Of a stretch of 64,000 bases of DNA, positions 15,801 through 24,091 are shown in pieces. Source of the DNA: Neorhizobium sp. SHOUNA12A. GTDB lineage: Bacteria; Pseudomonadota; Alphaproteobacteria; Rhizobiales; Rhizobiaceae. Positions within the stretch are counted from its first letter, which is position 1. Every line of letters starts with the position of its first letter. Both the position numbers and the translations under genes were made by a program. The notes under the pieces are model-generated. The model made no database searches, had not been told where the DNA came from, and saw nothing but the letters and a program-made list of their open reading frames with translations. Location of the stretch: positions 1 through 64,000 of the forward strand of contig NZ_JALBGV010000013.1 of NCBI RefSeq assembly GCF_023006505.1, read 5' to 3'.

Positions 15801-16064
15801 TATACGTATGGATGGCATGCGGTTATTGCATGGCTCACATCGCCGTTGATTCCAATGTACACATTAGAATTTAATAAAAAGTTAAATATCCCGATAATCG
15901 CTGGTTCGACCGGGGTGCGGCGGGAGCAAATTCGCCTATCCACCGCGGTTTCTCGGAGCTGCCAAAAAAGCGTCATTTTCCCTTTGCGTGCGCCGAAACG
16001 GGTGATATAGAGACGCGCGCTCCGGAAGGCCTTGTGCGACGAGGATTTTCGACGCGGCTGGGGC

Positions 16065-16149
<85 letters not shown>

Positions 16150-16311
16150 GAACCGCCCCGCATCAAAACCGCCAGGAGTGCGGTCCGAGCCGGTTCTGGC
16201 TAAAGGATCGGCGCTCCTTGAAGCCGCGGCCGGTCTCTCAAAGTTCCGGCGATGTGCTCATTGAAACCAACGGCTGTCTGAGCACCGCCGCCACGATATG
16301 AAGGTATGAAA

Positions 16312-17808
16312 ATGCAGGTTACCGAAACGCTCGCTGAAGGGCTGAAGCGCGAAATCAAGGTCGTAATCCCCAAGCGGGATATGGAAGCGCAGCTGAACGT
16401 GCGCCTCGCCGACGCCAAGGACAAGGTCCGCATCAACGGTTTCCGTCCGGGCAAGGTGCCGATCGCCCATCTGAAAAAGATGTACGGCAAGTCGATCATG
16501 GCGGATCTCGTCAACGAGATCGTCCGCGAACGCCCGACCGAGATCCTCACCGACCGCGGCGAGAAGTCGGCGACCCAGCCGTCGGTCGCCATGACCGAGG
16601 ATGAGAACGAAGCCGAAAAGATCTTGAACGCCGAGGTCGATTTCGAATTCACGCTCTCCTACGAAGTCATCCCGGACATCGAGCTGCAGCCGACCGACGG
16701 CCTTTCCGTCGTTCGTGAAGTCGTCGAAGTCACCGAAGACGAAGTCAACGAGCAGATCGAGAAGATCGCCGAGAGCGCCCGTACCTTCGAAACCAAGAGT
16801 GGCAAGGCCGCCGATGGCGACCGCGTTACCATGAACTATCTCGGCAAGGTCGATGGCGTTGCCTTCGACGGCGGTACCGCCGAAGATGCCGAACTGGTTC
16901 TCGGCTCCGGCCGCTTTATCCCAGGCTTCGAAGACCAACTCGTCGGCGTCAAGGCCGGTGAAGACAAGACCATCACCGTGACCTTCCCGGCCGAATATCC
17001 GGCTGCGAACCTCGCTGGCAAGGAAGCCACCTTCGACGTCACCGTCAAGGAAGTCGCCGCTCCGGCCGCTCTCGAGATCAACGACGAACTCGCCTCCAAG
17101 CTCGGCATCGAATCCGTCGACCGCCTGAAGGAGATCGTCCGCGGCCAGATCGAAAGCCAGTACGGCAACGTCACCCGCCAGAAGGTCAAGCGTCAGATCC
17201 TCGACCAGCTCGACGGCATGTACCAGTTCGACACCCCGCAGGGCCTCGTCGACGCCGAGTTCGACAACATCTGGCGCCAGATCAACACCGACCTGCAGCA
17301 GTCCGGCAAGACCTTCGAAGACGAAGAAACGACCGAGGAAGACGCGCGCGTCGAATACCGCAAGCTGGCTGAGCGTCGCGTTCGTCTCGGCCTCGTCCTC
17401 TCCGAAATCGGCGAACAGGCCGGCGTCGAAGTGACCGAGGAAGAAATGCAGCGCGCCCTTTATGCGCAGCTCCAGCAGTTCCCGGGCCAGCAGAAGGAAA
17501 TCCTCGACTTCTTCCGCAACACCCCCGGCGCTTCCGCCTCCTTGCGCGCGCCGATCTTCGAAGAGAAGGTCGTCGACAAGCTGCTCTCCGAGATCAAGGT
17601 CACCGACAAGGTCGTGACCAAGGAGGAGCTGATGGCTGAAGACGAGGAAGGCTCGGAAAGCGCTGAAAAGCCGGCCAAGAAGAAGGCCGCCCCGAAGAAG
17701 GCTGCTGCCAAGGCCGAGGCTGCCGATGAAGCCGCCGAAGGCGAAGAAGCCGCTCCGAAGAAGAAGGCTGCTCCGAAGAAGAAGGCCGCTGAAGACAGCG
17801 CCGAATAA
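16312..17808 (+). CDS. tig: Trigger factor (ribosome-associated chaperone)
   Basis: Chaperone that docks beside the ribosome exit tunnel and has peptidyl-prolyl isomerase activity. The N-terminal ribosome-binding domain carries the GFRPGKVP signature ([20 protein letters not shown]), the FKBP-type domain follows around residues 160-245 ([19 protein letters not shown]), and the C-terminal arms complete the protein. The tail of about 50 residues is an alternating Lys/Ala and acidic stretch ([12 protein letters not shown]), common in rhizobia. The start at 16312 is favoured over ATG 16306 because the AAGG at 16301-16304 is seven bases from the former and only one from the latter. Confidence 0.95.
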   Translation: MQVTETLAEGLKREIKVVIPKRDMEAQLNVRLADAKDKVRINGFRPGKVPIAHLKKMYGKSIMADLVNEIVRERPTEILTDRGEKSATQPSVAMTEDENEAEKILNAEVDFEFTLSYEVIPDIELQPTDGLSVVREVVEVTEDEVNEQIEKIAESARTFETKSGKAADGDRVTMNYLGKVDGVAFDGGTAEDAELVLGSGRFIPGFEDQLVGVKAGEDKTITVTFPAEYPAANLAGKEATFDVTVKEVAAPAALEINDELASKLGIESVDRLKEIVRGQIESQYGNVTRQKVKRQILDQLDGMYQFDTPQGLVDAEFDNIWRQINTDLQQSGKTFEDEETTEEDARVEYRKLAERRVRLGLVLSEIGEQAGVEVTEEEMQRALYAQLQQFPGQQKEILDFFRNTPGASASLRAPIFEEKVVDKLLSEIKVTDKVVTKEELMAEDEEGSESAEKPAKKKAAPKKAAAKAEAADEAAEGEEAAPKKKAAPKKKAAEDSAE

Positions 17809-17828
17809 CCTTCGCATTGATTGATTAG

Positions 17829-17859
17829 AAAAGCCGGGTCGGCGACGACCCGGCTTTTT
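17829..17859 (+). terminator. Rho-independent terminator after trigger factor
   Basis: AAAAGCCGGGTCG, loop GCGA, CGACCCGGCTTTTT; a 13-bp stem with T run, 20 bases after the tig stop. Confidence 0.92.
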
Positions 17860-17891
17860 GTTGTGATGAAACCTTTCGAGCCCGCCCGCCC

Positions 17892-19514
17892 ATGATCCGC
17901 ATTGAAAATATCAGCAAATCGAACAGCCATCGCATCCTCTTCATCGAGGCGGCCGCGGCGCTGAACCGTGGCGAGAAGATTGGCCTCGTCGGGCCGAACG
18001 GCGCCGGCAAGACGACGCTCTTCCGGATGATCACCGGTTCGGAGGCGCCGGACGAGGGGCAGGTCAGCGTCGAGAAGAATGTCACGATCGGTTATTTCAA
18101 CCAGGATGTCGGCGAGATGGCCGATCGTAGCGCCGTCACCGAGGTGATGGACGGCGCCGGTCCGGTGAGTATCGTCGCCGCCGAATTGCACGAACTCGAA
18201 TCGGCGATGGTCGATCCGGACCGCTTGGACGAGATGGACCAAATCATCGAGCGCTACGGCGAGGTGCAGGCGCGCTACGAGGAACTCGACGGCTACGGCC
18301 TCGAAGGTCGCGCCCGCGAAGTGCTTGCCGGCCTGAGCTTCACCCAGGAGATGATGGACGGCGATGTCGGCAAGCTGTCCGGCGGCTGGAAGATGCGCGT
18401 GGCGCTCGCCCGCATCCTGCTGATGCGCCCGGACGTCATGCTGCTCGACGAACCGAGCAACCATCTCGACCTCGAAAGCCTGATCTGGCTCGAACAGTTT
18501 CTCAAGGGGTACGACGGCGCGCTGCTGATGACCTCGCATGACCGCGAATTCATGAACCGAATCGTCACCAAGATCATCGAGATCGACGGCGGATCGCTCA
18601 CTACCTATTCCGGCGACTACGGCTTCTACGAGCAGCAGCGGGCCCAGAACGAAAAGCAGCAGCAGGCGCAGTTCGAGCGCCAGCAGGCGATGCTTGCCAA
18701 GGAGATCAAGTTCATCGAGCGCTTCAAGGCGCGCGCCAGTCATGCAGCCCAGGTGCAGAGCCGGGTCAAGAAGCTCGACAAGATCGAGCGTGTAGAGCCG
18801 CCAAAACGCCGTCAGGCGGTCGCCTTCGAATTCCAGCCGGCGCCTCGTTCCGGTGAAGACGTGGTCAACATCAGGAATGTCGCCAAGCGATACGGTAGCC
18901 GCTCGATCTACGAAGGCCTCGACTTCATGGTGAAGCGGCGCGAGCGCTGGTGCATCATGGGCATCAACGGCGCCGGCAAGTCGACGCTGCTGAAGCTGGT
19001 GACGGGTTCGACCGAGCCGGACGAAGGCAGCGTCTCGATCGGCGCCAGCGTCAAGATGGGCTATTTCGCCCAGCACGCCATGGATCTCCTCGACGGCGAC
19101 CTGACCGTCTTCGAATGGCTGGAAGAACAGTTTCCGCGCGCGGGGCAGGGGTCGCTGCGGGCACTTTCCGGCTGCTTCGGCTTTTCAGGCGACGATGTCG
19201 AGAAGAAATGCCGGGTGTTGTCCGGCGGAGAGAAGGCGCGCCTGGTGATGGCCGCCATGCTGTTCGACCCGCCGAACTTCCTCGTCCTCGACGAGCCGAC
19301 CAACCACCTGGACCTCGACACCAAGGAAATGCTGATCAAGGCGCTGTCGGAATACGAAGGCACGATGCTGTTCGTCAGCCACGACCGGCATTTCCTCGCC
19401 GAACTGTCGAATCGCGTGCTCGAACTGACGCCCGATGGCATCCACCGTTATGACGGCGGTTATACGGAATATGTGGAACGCACCGGTTACGAGGCGCCGG
19501 GGCTGCGGAGCTAG
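17892..19514 (+). CDS. ABC-F family ATPase (translation-type, no membrane domain)
   Basis: Two ABC ATPase domains on one chain and no membrane segment identify an ABC-F protein; members act on the ribosome (EttA, Uup, YbiT types). Walker A motifs are GPNGAGKTT (about residue 37) and GINGAGKST (about 357). Signatures are LSGGWKMRVALARILL and LSGGEKARLVMAAML, and Walker B motifs are VMLLDEPSNHLD and FLVLDEPTNHLD. The linker between them is Gln/Arg-rich (QNEKQQQAQFERQQAM). At 540 residues it is close to YbiT and lacks the extended C-terminal coiled coil of Uup. It follows the tig terminator by 30 bases, so it has its own promoter or relies on read-through. Confidence 0.9.
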   Translation: MIRIENISKSNSHRILFIEAAAALNRGEKIGLVGPNGAGKTTLFRMITGSEAPDEGQVSVEKNVTIGYFNQDVGEMADRSAVTEVMDGAGPVSIVAAELHELESAMVDPDRLDEMDQIIERYGEVQARYEELDGYGLEGRAREVLAGLSFTQEMMDGDVGKLSGGWKMRVALARILLMRPDVMLLDEPSNHLDLESLIWLEQFLKGYDGALLMTSHDREFMNRIVTKIIEIDGGSLTTYSGDYGFYEQQRAQNEKQQQAQFERQQAMLAKEIKFIERFKARASHAAQVQSRVKKLDKIERVEPPKRRQAVAFEFQPAPRSGEDVVNIRNVAKRYGSRSIYEGLDFMVKRRERWCIMGINGAGKSTLLKLVTGSTEPDEGSVSIGASVKMGYFAQHAMDLLDGDLTVFEWLEEQFPRAGQGSLRALSGCFGFSGDDVEKKCRVLSGGEKARLVMAAMLFDPPNFLVLDEPTNHLDLDTKEMLIKALSEYEGTMLFVSHDRHFLAELSNRVLELTPDGIHRYDGGYTEYVERTGYEAPGLRS

Positions 19515-19852
19515 GGAAGCCGATAGAGGCGGAGCGGCGTCGGCCCCTATCGCTTCTGGCTTTGGATTCCAGCTCCGGATGCTTTTGGTTCCAGAACTGC
19601 TCTACGCCGAATCTCCGTGAACGGAAGGGTGGGAAGTCAACTTTCCATTAGGAAGACCGTCGTAAGACGTCGTTCCGGCACGTCTGGCAGGGCCTCGGTT
19701 CGAAGGGGCTTGCCGCTAGGCCGGCCTGCAACCGGAACGATTTTCCTCCCAGTTTTGATTGTCTCTTATGGCGTTTGATCTGAATCAATTTTTGAGGTAT
19801 CCCTTTTCGCGCCGTAGCGATTTCTGGAATTATACCGCAGGGGGGATATTCA
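19515..19852. other. Gap between the ABC-F gene and the SleB-like lipoprotein gene
   Basis: 338 bases without a credible gene. The notable content is a perfect FNR/FixK-type box at 19775-19788 and an A/T-rich promoter-like stretch after it (19789-19850). The first 200 bases hold nothing I can identify. Confidence 0.6.
19775..19788 (+). promoter_or_regulatory. FNR/FixK-type anaerobox upstream of the SleB-like gene
   Basis: TTGAT CTGA ATCAA is a perfect match to the TTGAT-N4-ATCAA consensus of FNR/FixK/FnrN regulators. Its centre is 71 bases before the start codon at 19853. If it acts at the usual -41.5 position the transcript would begin near 19823. Confidence 0.65.
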
Positions 19853-20743
19853 ATGACGGCGAGCGATAAGGCCCTTCTCCGGCCGGCAGTAGGCCTGGTT
19901 GGAATGATGCTTCTATCGGCATGCACGTCGGCGCAGACGACGTCATCCATCTCACCCGCGAGCACGACCGTGAAGCCTGCACCGGTCTCCAGGAAACAGG
20001 TCTATCACTACACGCCGGCCGATCGTGACTGCATGAAGCGGGCAATGTATTTCGAGTCGCAGCGGTCGAGCCGTGAAGGGTTGATGGCGGTCGGCACCGT
20101 GATCATGAACAGGCTGACTTCGGATGCCTATCCGCCCAGCATTTGCGGCATCGTTGCTCAGGAAAAGCAGTTTGCGCCGGGTGTCCTGACGCGACCGATC
20201 AACGACGAAACGGTTCCGGAACTCGATGCGGCGGTCGATGCGATCATTCGCGGCGAGCGGAACCCGGAAGTCAGGGACGCCATGTTCTTTCACACGGCCG
20301 GCTTACGCTTCCCCTATCAGAACATGCATTATGTGACGGTTGCCGGCGGCAACGCCTTCTACGAGAAGCGCGACAGGGACGGGGAGCTGCAGACGCCGCC
20401 GCCGAAACCAGCAGACGAATACGTGCTCGCACTCGTGCAGAGCAATCCCGACCCGTTCAGCCTGATCCAGGCTAAGGAATTCGACGTTGCGTCCATTCCG
20501 TCGACCGGCGCGGATCCGATGGTAGCGACGAACGTCCCGGTTCCGATCGAGCGGCCGGATCCCTTGGCTGTCCGTTCGGCCAGCATCCAGCCGACTGGCA
20601 CGCAATCCGTAAAGCCTCCTGTCGGGCCGGTGATCCTTGCCAGCTCCATGAGCAATGAATGGATGCTGCGTTTCGACGCCGGCAACGCAAAGCCGATACC
20701 CACTCCGTCGCCCAAGCGATCGCCGGGCGGTATCGACCGCTGA
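19853..20743 (+). CDS. SleB-like cell wall hydrolase, lipoprotein
   Basis: Predicted periplasmic, lipid-anchored peptidoglycan hydrolase of the Hydrolase_2/SleB family. The signal ends in LLSACTS (lipobox Cys near residue 24). The domain covers about residues 60-170: DRDCMKRAMYFESQRSSREG with the conserved Glu, VGTVIMNRL, and MFFHTAGLRFPYQNMHYVTVAGGNAFY. SleB-type enzymes are lytic transglycosylases in spore formers; in rhizobia the role is presumably wall turnover. The C-terminal 100 residues are a disordered Pro-rich tail. The FNR/FixK box upstream suggests induction at low oxygen. Family assignment is good; physiological role is inference. Confidence 0.85.
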   Translation: MTASDKALLRPAVGLVGMMLLSACTSAQTTSSISPASTTVKPAPVSRKQVYHYTPADRDCMKRAMYFESQRSSREGLMAVGTVIMNRLTSDAYPPSICGIVAQEKQFAPGVLTRPINDETVPELDAAVDAIIRGERNPEVRDAMFFHTAGLRFPYQNMHYVTVAGGNAFYEKRDRDGELQTPPPKPADEYVLALVQSNPDPFSLIQAKEFDVASIPSTGADPMVATNVPVPIERPDPLAVRSASIQPTGTQSVKPPVGPVILASSMSNEWMLRFDAGNAKPIPTPSPKRSPGGIDR

Positions 20744-20753
20744 TCCCTGAAGT

Positions 20754-21383
20754 CTATCCCGCGTTCTGCAGCTCGGCAGCCGCGGCGTTGTCCTTGTCGT
20801 TGGCCTGCTGATAAGCCTCGCGTAGCGCAAGCCGTCCGAAATACTGTTCGAATGCTGCGCGTTTTTCGATCGTGCCGAACCGCAGTCCATAGCCGAGCTG
20901 CGAGCCGACATAGACATCCGCGGCGCTGAACGTGTCACCGGCGATATAGGCGTTCGCCCGAATGGCCGCTTCCAGCGTATCCATGACATCCTGATAGGTG
21001 CCGTAACCGACCATCCGCTCGCGTTCCTTCGGCACCTCGAAGCCGAGCACGTGGTTGCTGACGGCTGCTTCCAGTGGACCGGCCGCAAAGAACATCCAGC
21101 GGTAATAGTCGGCTCGCTTGGCGGGGGCGGGCGCAAGACCCGCCTGCGGAAAGACATCCGCCAGATAGGCGCAGATCGCCGCGCATTCGGTGACGACAGT
21201 CTTGCCGTGCGCGATGCTCGGCACCTTGCCCATCGGGTTGACGCTTCTGTAGGCGTCGCCCTTCATCGTCGTGCCGAAATGCAGGATTTCGGTACGATAG
21301 GGGATGCCGACTTCCTCCAGCATCCAGCGGGCAATCCGGCCGCGTGACATCGGATTTGTGTAGAGCACAAGTTCATCTGACAT
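20754..21383 (-). CDS. Glutathione S-transferase family protein
   Basis: A 209-residue protein with an N-terminal thioredoxin-fold domain (LVLYTNPMSRGRIARWMLEEVGIPY, NPMGKVPSIAHGKTVVTECAAICAYLAD with the cis-Pro and the Glu-Cys in place of the usual Glu-Ser) and an all-helical C-terminal domain (PLEAAVSNHVLGF, FSAADVYVGSQLGYGL with the N-capping box Asp). Glutathione is the likely cofactor, the substrate is unknown. The start at 21383 has GGAGGACCAC before it. Neighbouring minus genes are a GNAT enzyme and icd. Confidence 0.9.
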   Translation of the reverse strand: MSDELVLYTNPMSRGRIARWMLEEVGIPYRTEILHFGTTMKGDAYRSVNPMGKVPSIAHGKTVVTECAAICAYLADVFPQAGLAPAPAKRADYYRWMFFAAGPLEAAVSNHVLGFEVPKERERMVGYGTYQDVMDTLEAAIRANAYIAGDTFSAADVYVGSQLGYGLRFGTIEKRAAFEQYFGRLALREAYQQANDKDNAAAAELQNAG

Positions 21384-21451
21384 GTGGTCCTCCGGGCAGT
21401 GACGTCTATGTTTTGGTGCAGCTTGCTTATCAATCAAGGTGCCAGGGCGAA

Positions 21452-21913
21452 TTAGAGCGCCTTCCGGTACTGGATGAAGCCGGAGTTTTGGGCGATGCGG
21501 TCGTAGAGCCGCCGCGCGGCTGCATTGCTCTCCTGAGTCAGCCAGTAGAGCCGCCCGGCTCCGTTTGCCCGCGCGAGATCTGCCACCGCTTCAATCAGGG
21601 CTGCGCCGGTTCCGCGGCCGCGCAGGGTATTCTTGACATAGAGGTCCTGCAGATAACACGTCGATTCAGGCAGCCAGCAGGATCGGTGGAAGATGACATG
21701 CGCGATGGCGATCATCTTGCCGGTCTCGTCGAATGCGCCGAGAGCATGCATCGGCTCGGCGGGATCGTGAAGCCGGCTCCAGGTGAGATCGTACATCTCT
21801 TTCGGCAACACGGTCTCGTAGAAGCGCAGATAGGCTTCCCAGAGCGGTTCCCAGGCGGTGCGGTCGGCTGGCTCGAGCGGACGGATGATCGCAGGTGTCG
21901 TCGTGGCGGTCAT
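21452..21913 (-). CDS. GNAT family N-acetyltransferase
   Basis: A 153-residue single-domain acetyltransferase. The acetyl-CoA pyrophosphate-binding loop is LYVKNTLRGRGTGAALIEAVADLARANG, and the C-terminal NAAARRLYDRIAQNSGFIQYR is the motif B region. Substrate cannot be deduced. ATG 21913 is placed seven bases after GAGGAAG; a GTG at 21928 overlaps that site and is less likely. The icd terminator lies between this start and the upstream icd gene. Confidence 0.88.
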   Translation of the reverse strand: MTATTTPAIIRPLEPADRTAWEPLWEAYLRFYETVLPKEMYDLTWSRLHDPAEPMHALGAFDETGKMIAIAHVIFHRSCWLPESTCYLQDLYVKNTLRGRGTGAALIEAVADLARANGAGRLYWLTQESNAAARRLYDRIAQNSGFIQYRKAL

Positions 21914-21928
21914 GGCAAACTTCCTCAC

Positions 21929-21960
21929 AAAAGAAAACGGCGGAGATTGCTCCCCGCCGT
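21929..21960 (-). terminator. Rho-independent terminator of icd
   Basis: In minus orientation ACGGCGG pairs with CCGCCGT across a 10-nt loop, then TTTTCTTTT. It begins 26 bases after the icd stop and separates icd from the GNAT gene. Confidence 0.85.
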
Positions 21961-21985
21961 CGAATGATTAGCCGATTTTTCGGAC

Positions 21986-23200
21986 TTAGGCAGCCATGGC
22001 CACCTTGAGATTTTCGTCCACCTTGTCGAGGAAGGCGGTGGTCGAGAGCCACGGCTGATCCGGACCGATGAGCAGCGCCAGGTCCTTGGTCATGTAGCCG
22101 GCTTCGACGGTGTCGACGCAGACGGTTTCGAGCGTGGCGGCGAACTTTGCAAGGGCAGCATTGTCGTCGAGCTTGGCGCGATGTGCGAGGCCACGGGTCC
22201 AGGCGAAGATCGAGGCGATCGAGTTCGTCGAGGTCTCCTGTCCCTTCTGGTGCTGGCGGTAATGACGGGTGACGGTGCCGTGGGCAGCTTCCGCTTCGAC
22301 GGTGCGGCCATCGGGCGAAAGCAGAACCGAGGTCATCAGGCCGAGCGAGCCGAAGCCCTGGGCAACGATGTCGGACTGGACGTCGCCGTCATAGTTCTTG
22401 CAGGCCCAGACGTAGCCGCCGGACCATTTCAGCGCCGCTGCGACCATGTCGTCGATCAGGCGGTGTTCGTAGGTGATCTTCAGCGCGTCGAACTGTTCCT
22501 TGAATTCAGCGTTGAAGACTTCCTCGAAGATATCCTTGAAGCGGCCGTCATAGGCCTTGAGGATGGTGTTCTTGGTCGACAGATAGACCGGCCACTTGCG
22601 CATCAGGCCGTAGTTCAGCGAAGCGCGGGCGAAATCGCGGATCGATTCGTCGAGGTTGTACATCGCCATGGCCACGCCGGCGCCCGGAGCCTTGAACACT
22701 TCCTTCTCGATCACCTGGCCGTCTTCGCCGACGAACTTGATCGACAGCGTGCCCTTGCCCGGGAACTTGAAGTCGGTTGCCTTGTATTGGTCGCCGAAAG
22801 CGTGACGGCCGACGACGATCGGCTTGGTCCAGCCCGGAACCAGGCGCGGCACGTTCTTGCAGATGATCGGCTCGCGGAAGATGACTCCGCCCAAGATGTT
22901 GCGGATCGTGCCATTCGGGCTCTTCCACATTTCCTTGAGATTGAATTCCTTGACGCGGGCTTCGTCCGGCGTAATCGTCGCGCACTTGATGCCGACGCCG
23001 TGCTTCTTGATGGCGTTGGCGGCGTCGATGGTCACCTGGTCGTTGGTGGCGTCGCGGTTCTCGACCGAGAGGTCGTAATATTCGATGTCGAGATCGAGAT
23101 AGGGAAGGACCAGCTTGTCCTTGATGAGCTGCCAGATGATGCGGGTCATCTCGTCGCCGTCGAGATCGACGACCGGGTTGGCTACCTTGATCTTTTGCAT
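21986..23200 (-). CDS. icd: NADP-dependent isocitrate dehydrogenase
   Basis: TCA-cycle enzyme converting isocitrate to 2-oxoglutarate and CO2 with NADP+. It belongs to the homodimeric, eukaryote-like subgroup of about 404 residues found in Rhizobiaceae. Features include [22 protein letters not shown] at the N-terminus, [19 protein letters not shown] (substrate loop), and [29 protein letters not shown] with the metal-binding Asp residues. [19 protein letters not shown] near the C-terminus is the NADP-binding region. The start [10 protein letters not shown] at 23200 follows AAGAGGAATTCC. Upstream in-frame codons would add a Pro/Arg-rich leader that is not expected. Confidence 0.95.
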   Translation of the reverse strand: MQKIKVANPVVDLDGDEMTRIIWQLIKDKLVLPYLDLDIEYYDLSVENRDATNDQVTIDAANAIKKHGVGIKCATITPDEARVKEFNLKEMWKSPNGTIRNILGGVIFREPIICKNVPRLVPGWTKPIVVGRHAFGDQYKATDFKFPGKGTLSIKFVGEDGQVIEKEVFKAPGAGVAMAMYNLDESIRDFARASLNYGLMRKWPVYLSTKNTILKAYDGRFKDIFEEVFNAEFKEQFDALKITYEHRLIDDMVAAALKWSGGYVWACKNYDGDVQSDIVAQGFGSLGLMTSVLLSPDGRTVEAEAAHGTVTRHYRQHQKGQETSTNSIASIFAWTRGLAHRAKLDDNAALAKFAATLETVCVDTVEAGYMTKDLALLIGPDQPWLSTTAFLDKVDENLKVAMAA

Positions 23201-23427
23201 GGAATTCCTCTTGGACATAGAAGGGACCTCAAGGTCCCGACGGGTGGACACCAGTGGGTGCGCTATAACATCGCCGGGCCGGAACGCAAAGGCATTGAGG
23301 CCATCATATGCGGCTTTTCGCGCGAGAAATCGCGGTGCGTCCGGACCTGTGGACGATTGCCCTTGCCAAACCACAAAGCCTGATTAATGTCCGGCCAAAT
23401 CGCTCTCCAACAGCCGGATTTGATGTT

Positions 23428-23958
23428 ATGCGGACCTTGCCGCTTGCCCTTGCCTTTTCATTCATCTCGACCTTCGCTTCGGCGGCTGATGTTACCGATC
23501 CGGTGAAAGAGGTGATGAAGATCACCGAGGACAACTGGAACACCGTCGACAGCGAATGGAAATACATCTTCGATGCGGATCCGTTGTCGCGCCTGTTCAG
23601 CAAGAAGTTCCAGAGCGCCTATGCGGAAGCCGCCAAACACCCGGCCTATGACACGGAGAACAACCAGCCGGGCGATCCCTTCGGCTACGATGTGGTCACC
23701 TCGTCGCAGGACGGCTGTCCGTTGAAGGAAATCAAGACCACCTCGGCACCGGGCGCCAACGGCATAACCGACGTTACCGTGACCTTCAAGATGTGGACCT
23801 GCGTCGATGAGGCCGCGGTGAAGGACAGTGTCAACGAACTGCATTTCGACGTCATCCAGGAAGCCGGCAAGCCTGTCATCGACGACATCCACCGCGTCGC
23901 CGACGGCGAGCGGGATTCGGTGATCGAAGAGATGCATTCGATCGCCAAGGGCGAGTAA
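23428..23958 (+). CDS. Secreted protein of unknown function
   Basis: A 176-residue protein with a clear signal peptide (MRTLPLALAFSFISTFASA, cleavage before ADVTDP). The mature part is about 157 residues, acidic, with one Cys in DGCPLKEI and one in MWTCVDEAAV that could form a disulfide in the periplasm. I do not recognise a named domain. It begins 227 bases from the divergent icd start. The upstream in-frame ATG at 23308 would place the signal peptide internally, so 23428 is preferred. Codon use is like the neighbours. Confidence 0.8.
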   Translation: MRTLPLALAFSFISTFASAADVTDPVKEVMKITEDNWNTVDSEWKYIFDADPLSRLFSKKFQSAYAEAAKHPAYDTENNQPGDPFGYDVVTSSQDGCPLKEIKTTSAPGANGITDVTVTFKMWTCVDEAAVKDSVNELHFDVIQEAGKPVIDDIHRVADGERDSVIEEMHSIAKGE

Positions 23959-24061
23959 CCGTGCCGGTAGTCTGGCAGCCCGCCGATCTGTCGATCGTGG
24001 CCCTCAGCCCCATGCACGGTATCGCCAAACTTTATCAACGCGATATATTCGCCGGCCAGGA

Positions 24062-24079
24062 GCGGGTGCCGGCACCCGC
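24062..24079. promoter_or_regulatory. Perfect 18-bp palindrome before the FUSC gene
   Basis: GCGGGTGCCGGCACCCGC is a perfect palindrome ending 12 bases before the ATG at 24092 and directly abutting the GGGGTGG ribosome-binding site. It could be an operator or an mRNA hairpin next to the ribosome-binding site; no regulator gene is adjacent. Confidence 0.5.
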
Positions 24080-24091
24080 CTGGGGTGGTTG

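Larger units (their letters stand above)
15335..16064. other. Gene-free stretch around the small RNA array
   Basis: Apart from the three hairpins, the two TGCA-type elements and the promoter of DUF1127 gene 2, I see no gene in this stretch. Open frames across it run through the hairpins, have no ribosome-binding site and are not credible. The part at 15820-15960 is A/T-rich and may hold a promoter for the plus-strand tRNA. Confidence 0.6.

Noticed and set aside
15477..15818. Minus-strand frame across the hairpin array, with GTG start near 15768
   Set aside because: Reads through H1, H2 and H3 and has no ribosome-binding site; the RNA structure explains the sequence better.
15525..16010. Plus-strand open frame of 161 codons between DUF1127 gene 2 and tRNA-Leu
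   Set aside because: It runs through all three CCUCCUCCC hairpins on the antisense side, is glycine- and arginine-rich by composition, and has no ribosome-binding site.
16258..17817. Long minus-strand open frame opposite trigger factor
   Set aside because: Antisense shadow created by the GC-rich codons of tig; no start signal and no recognisable domain.
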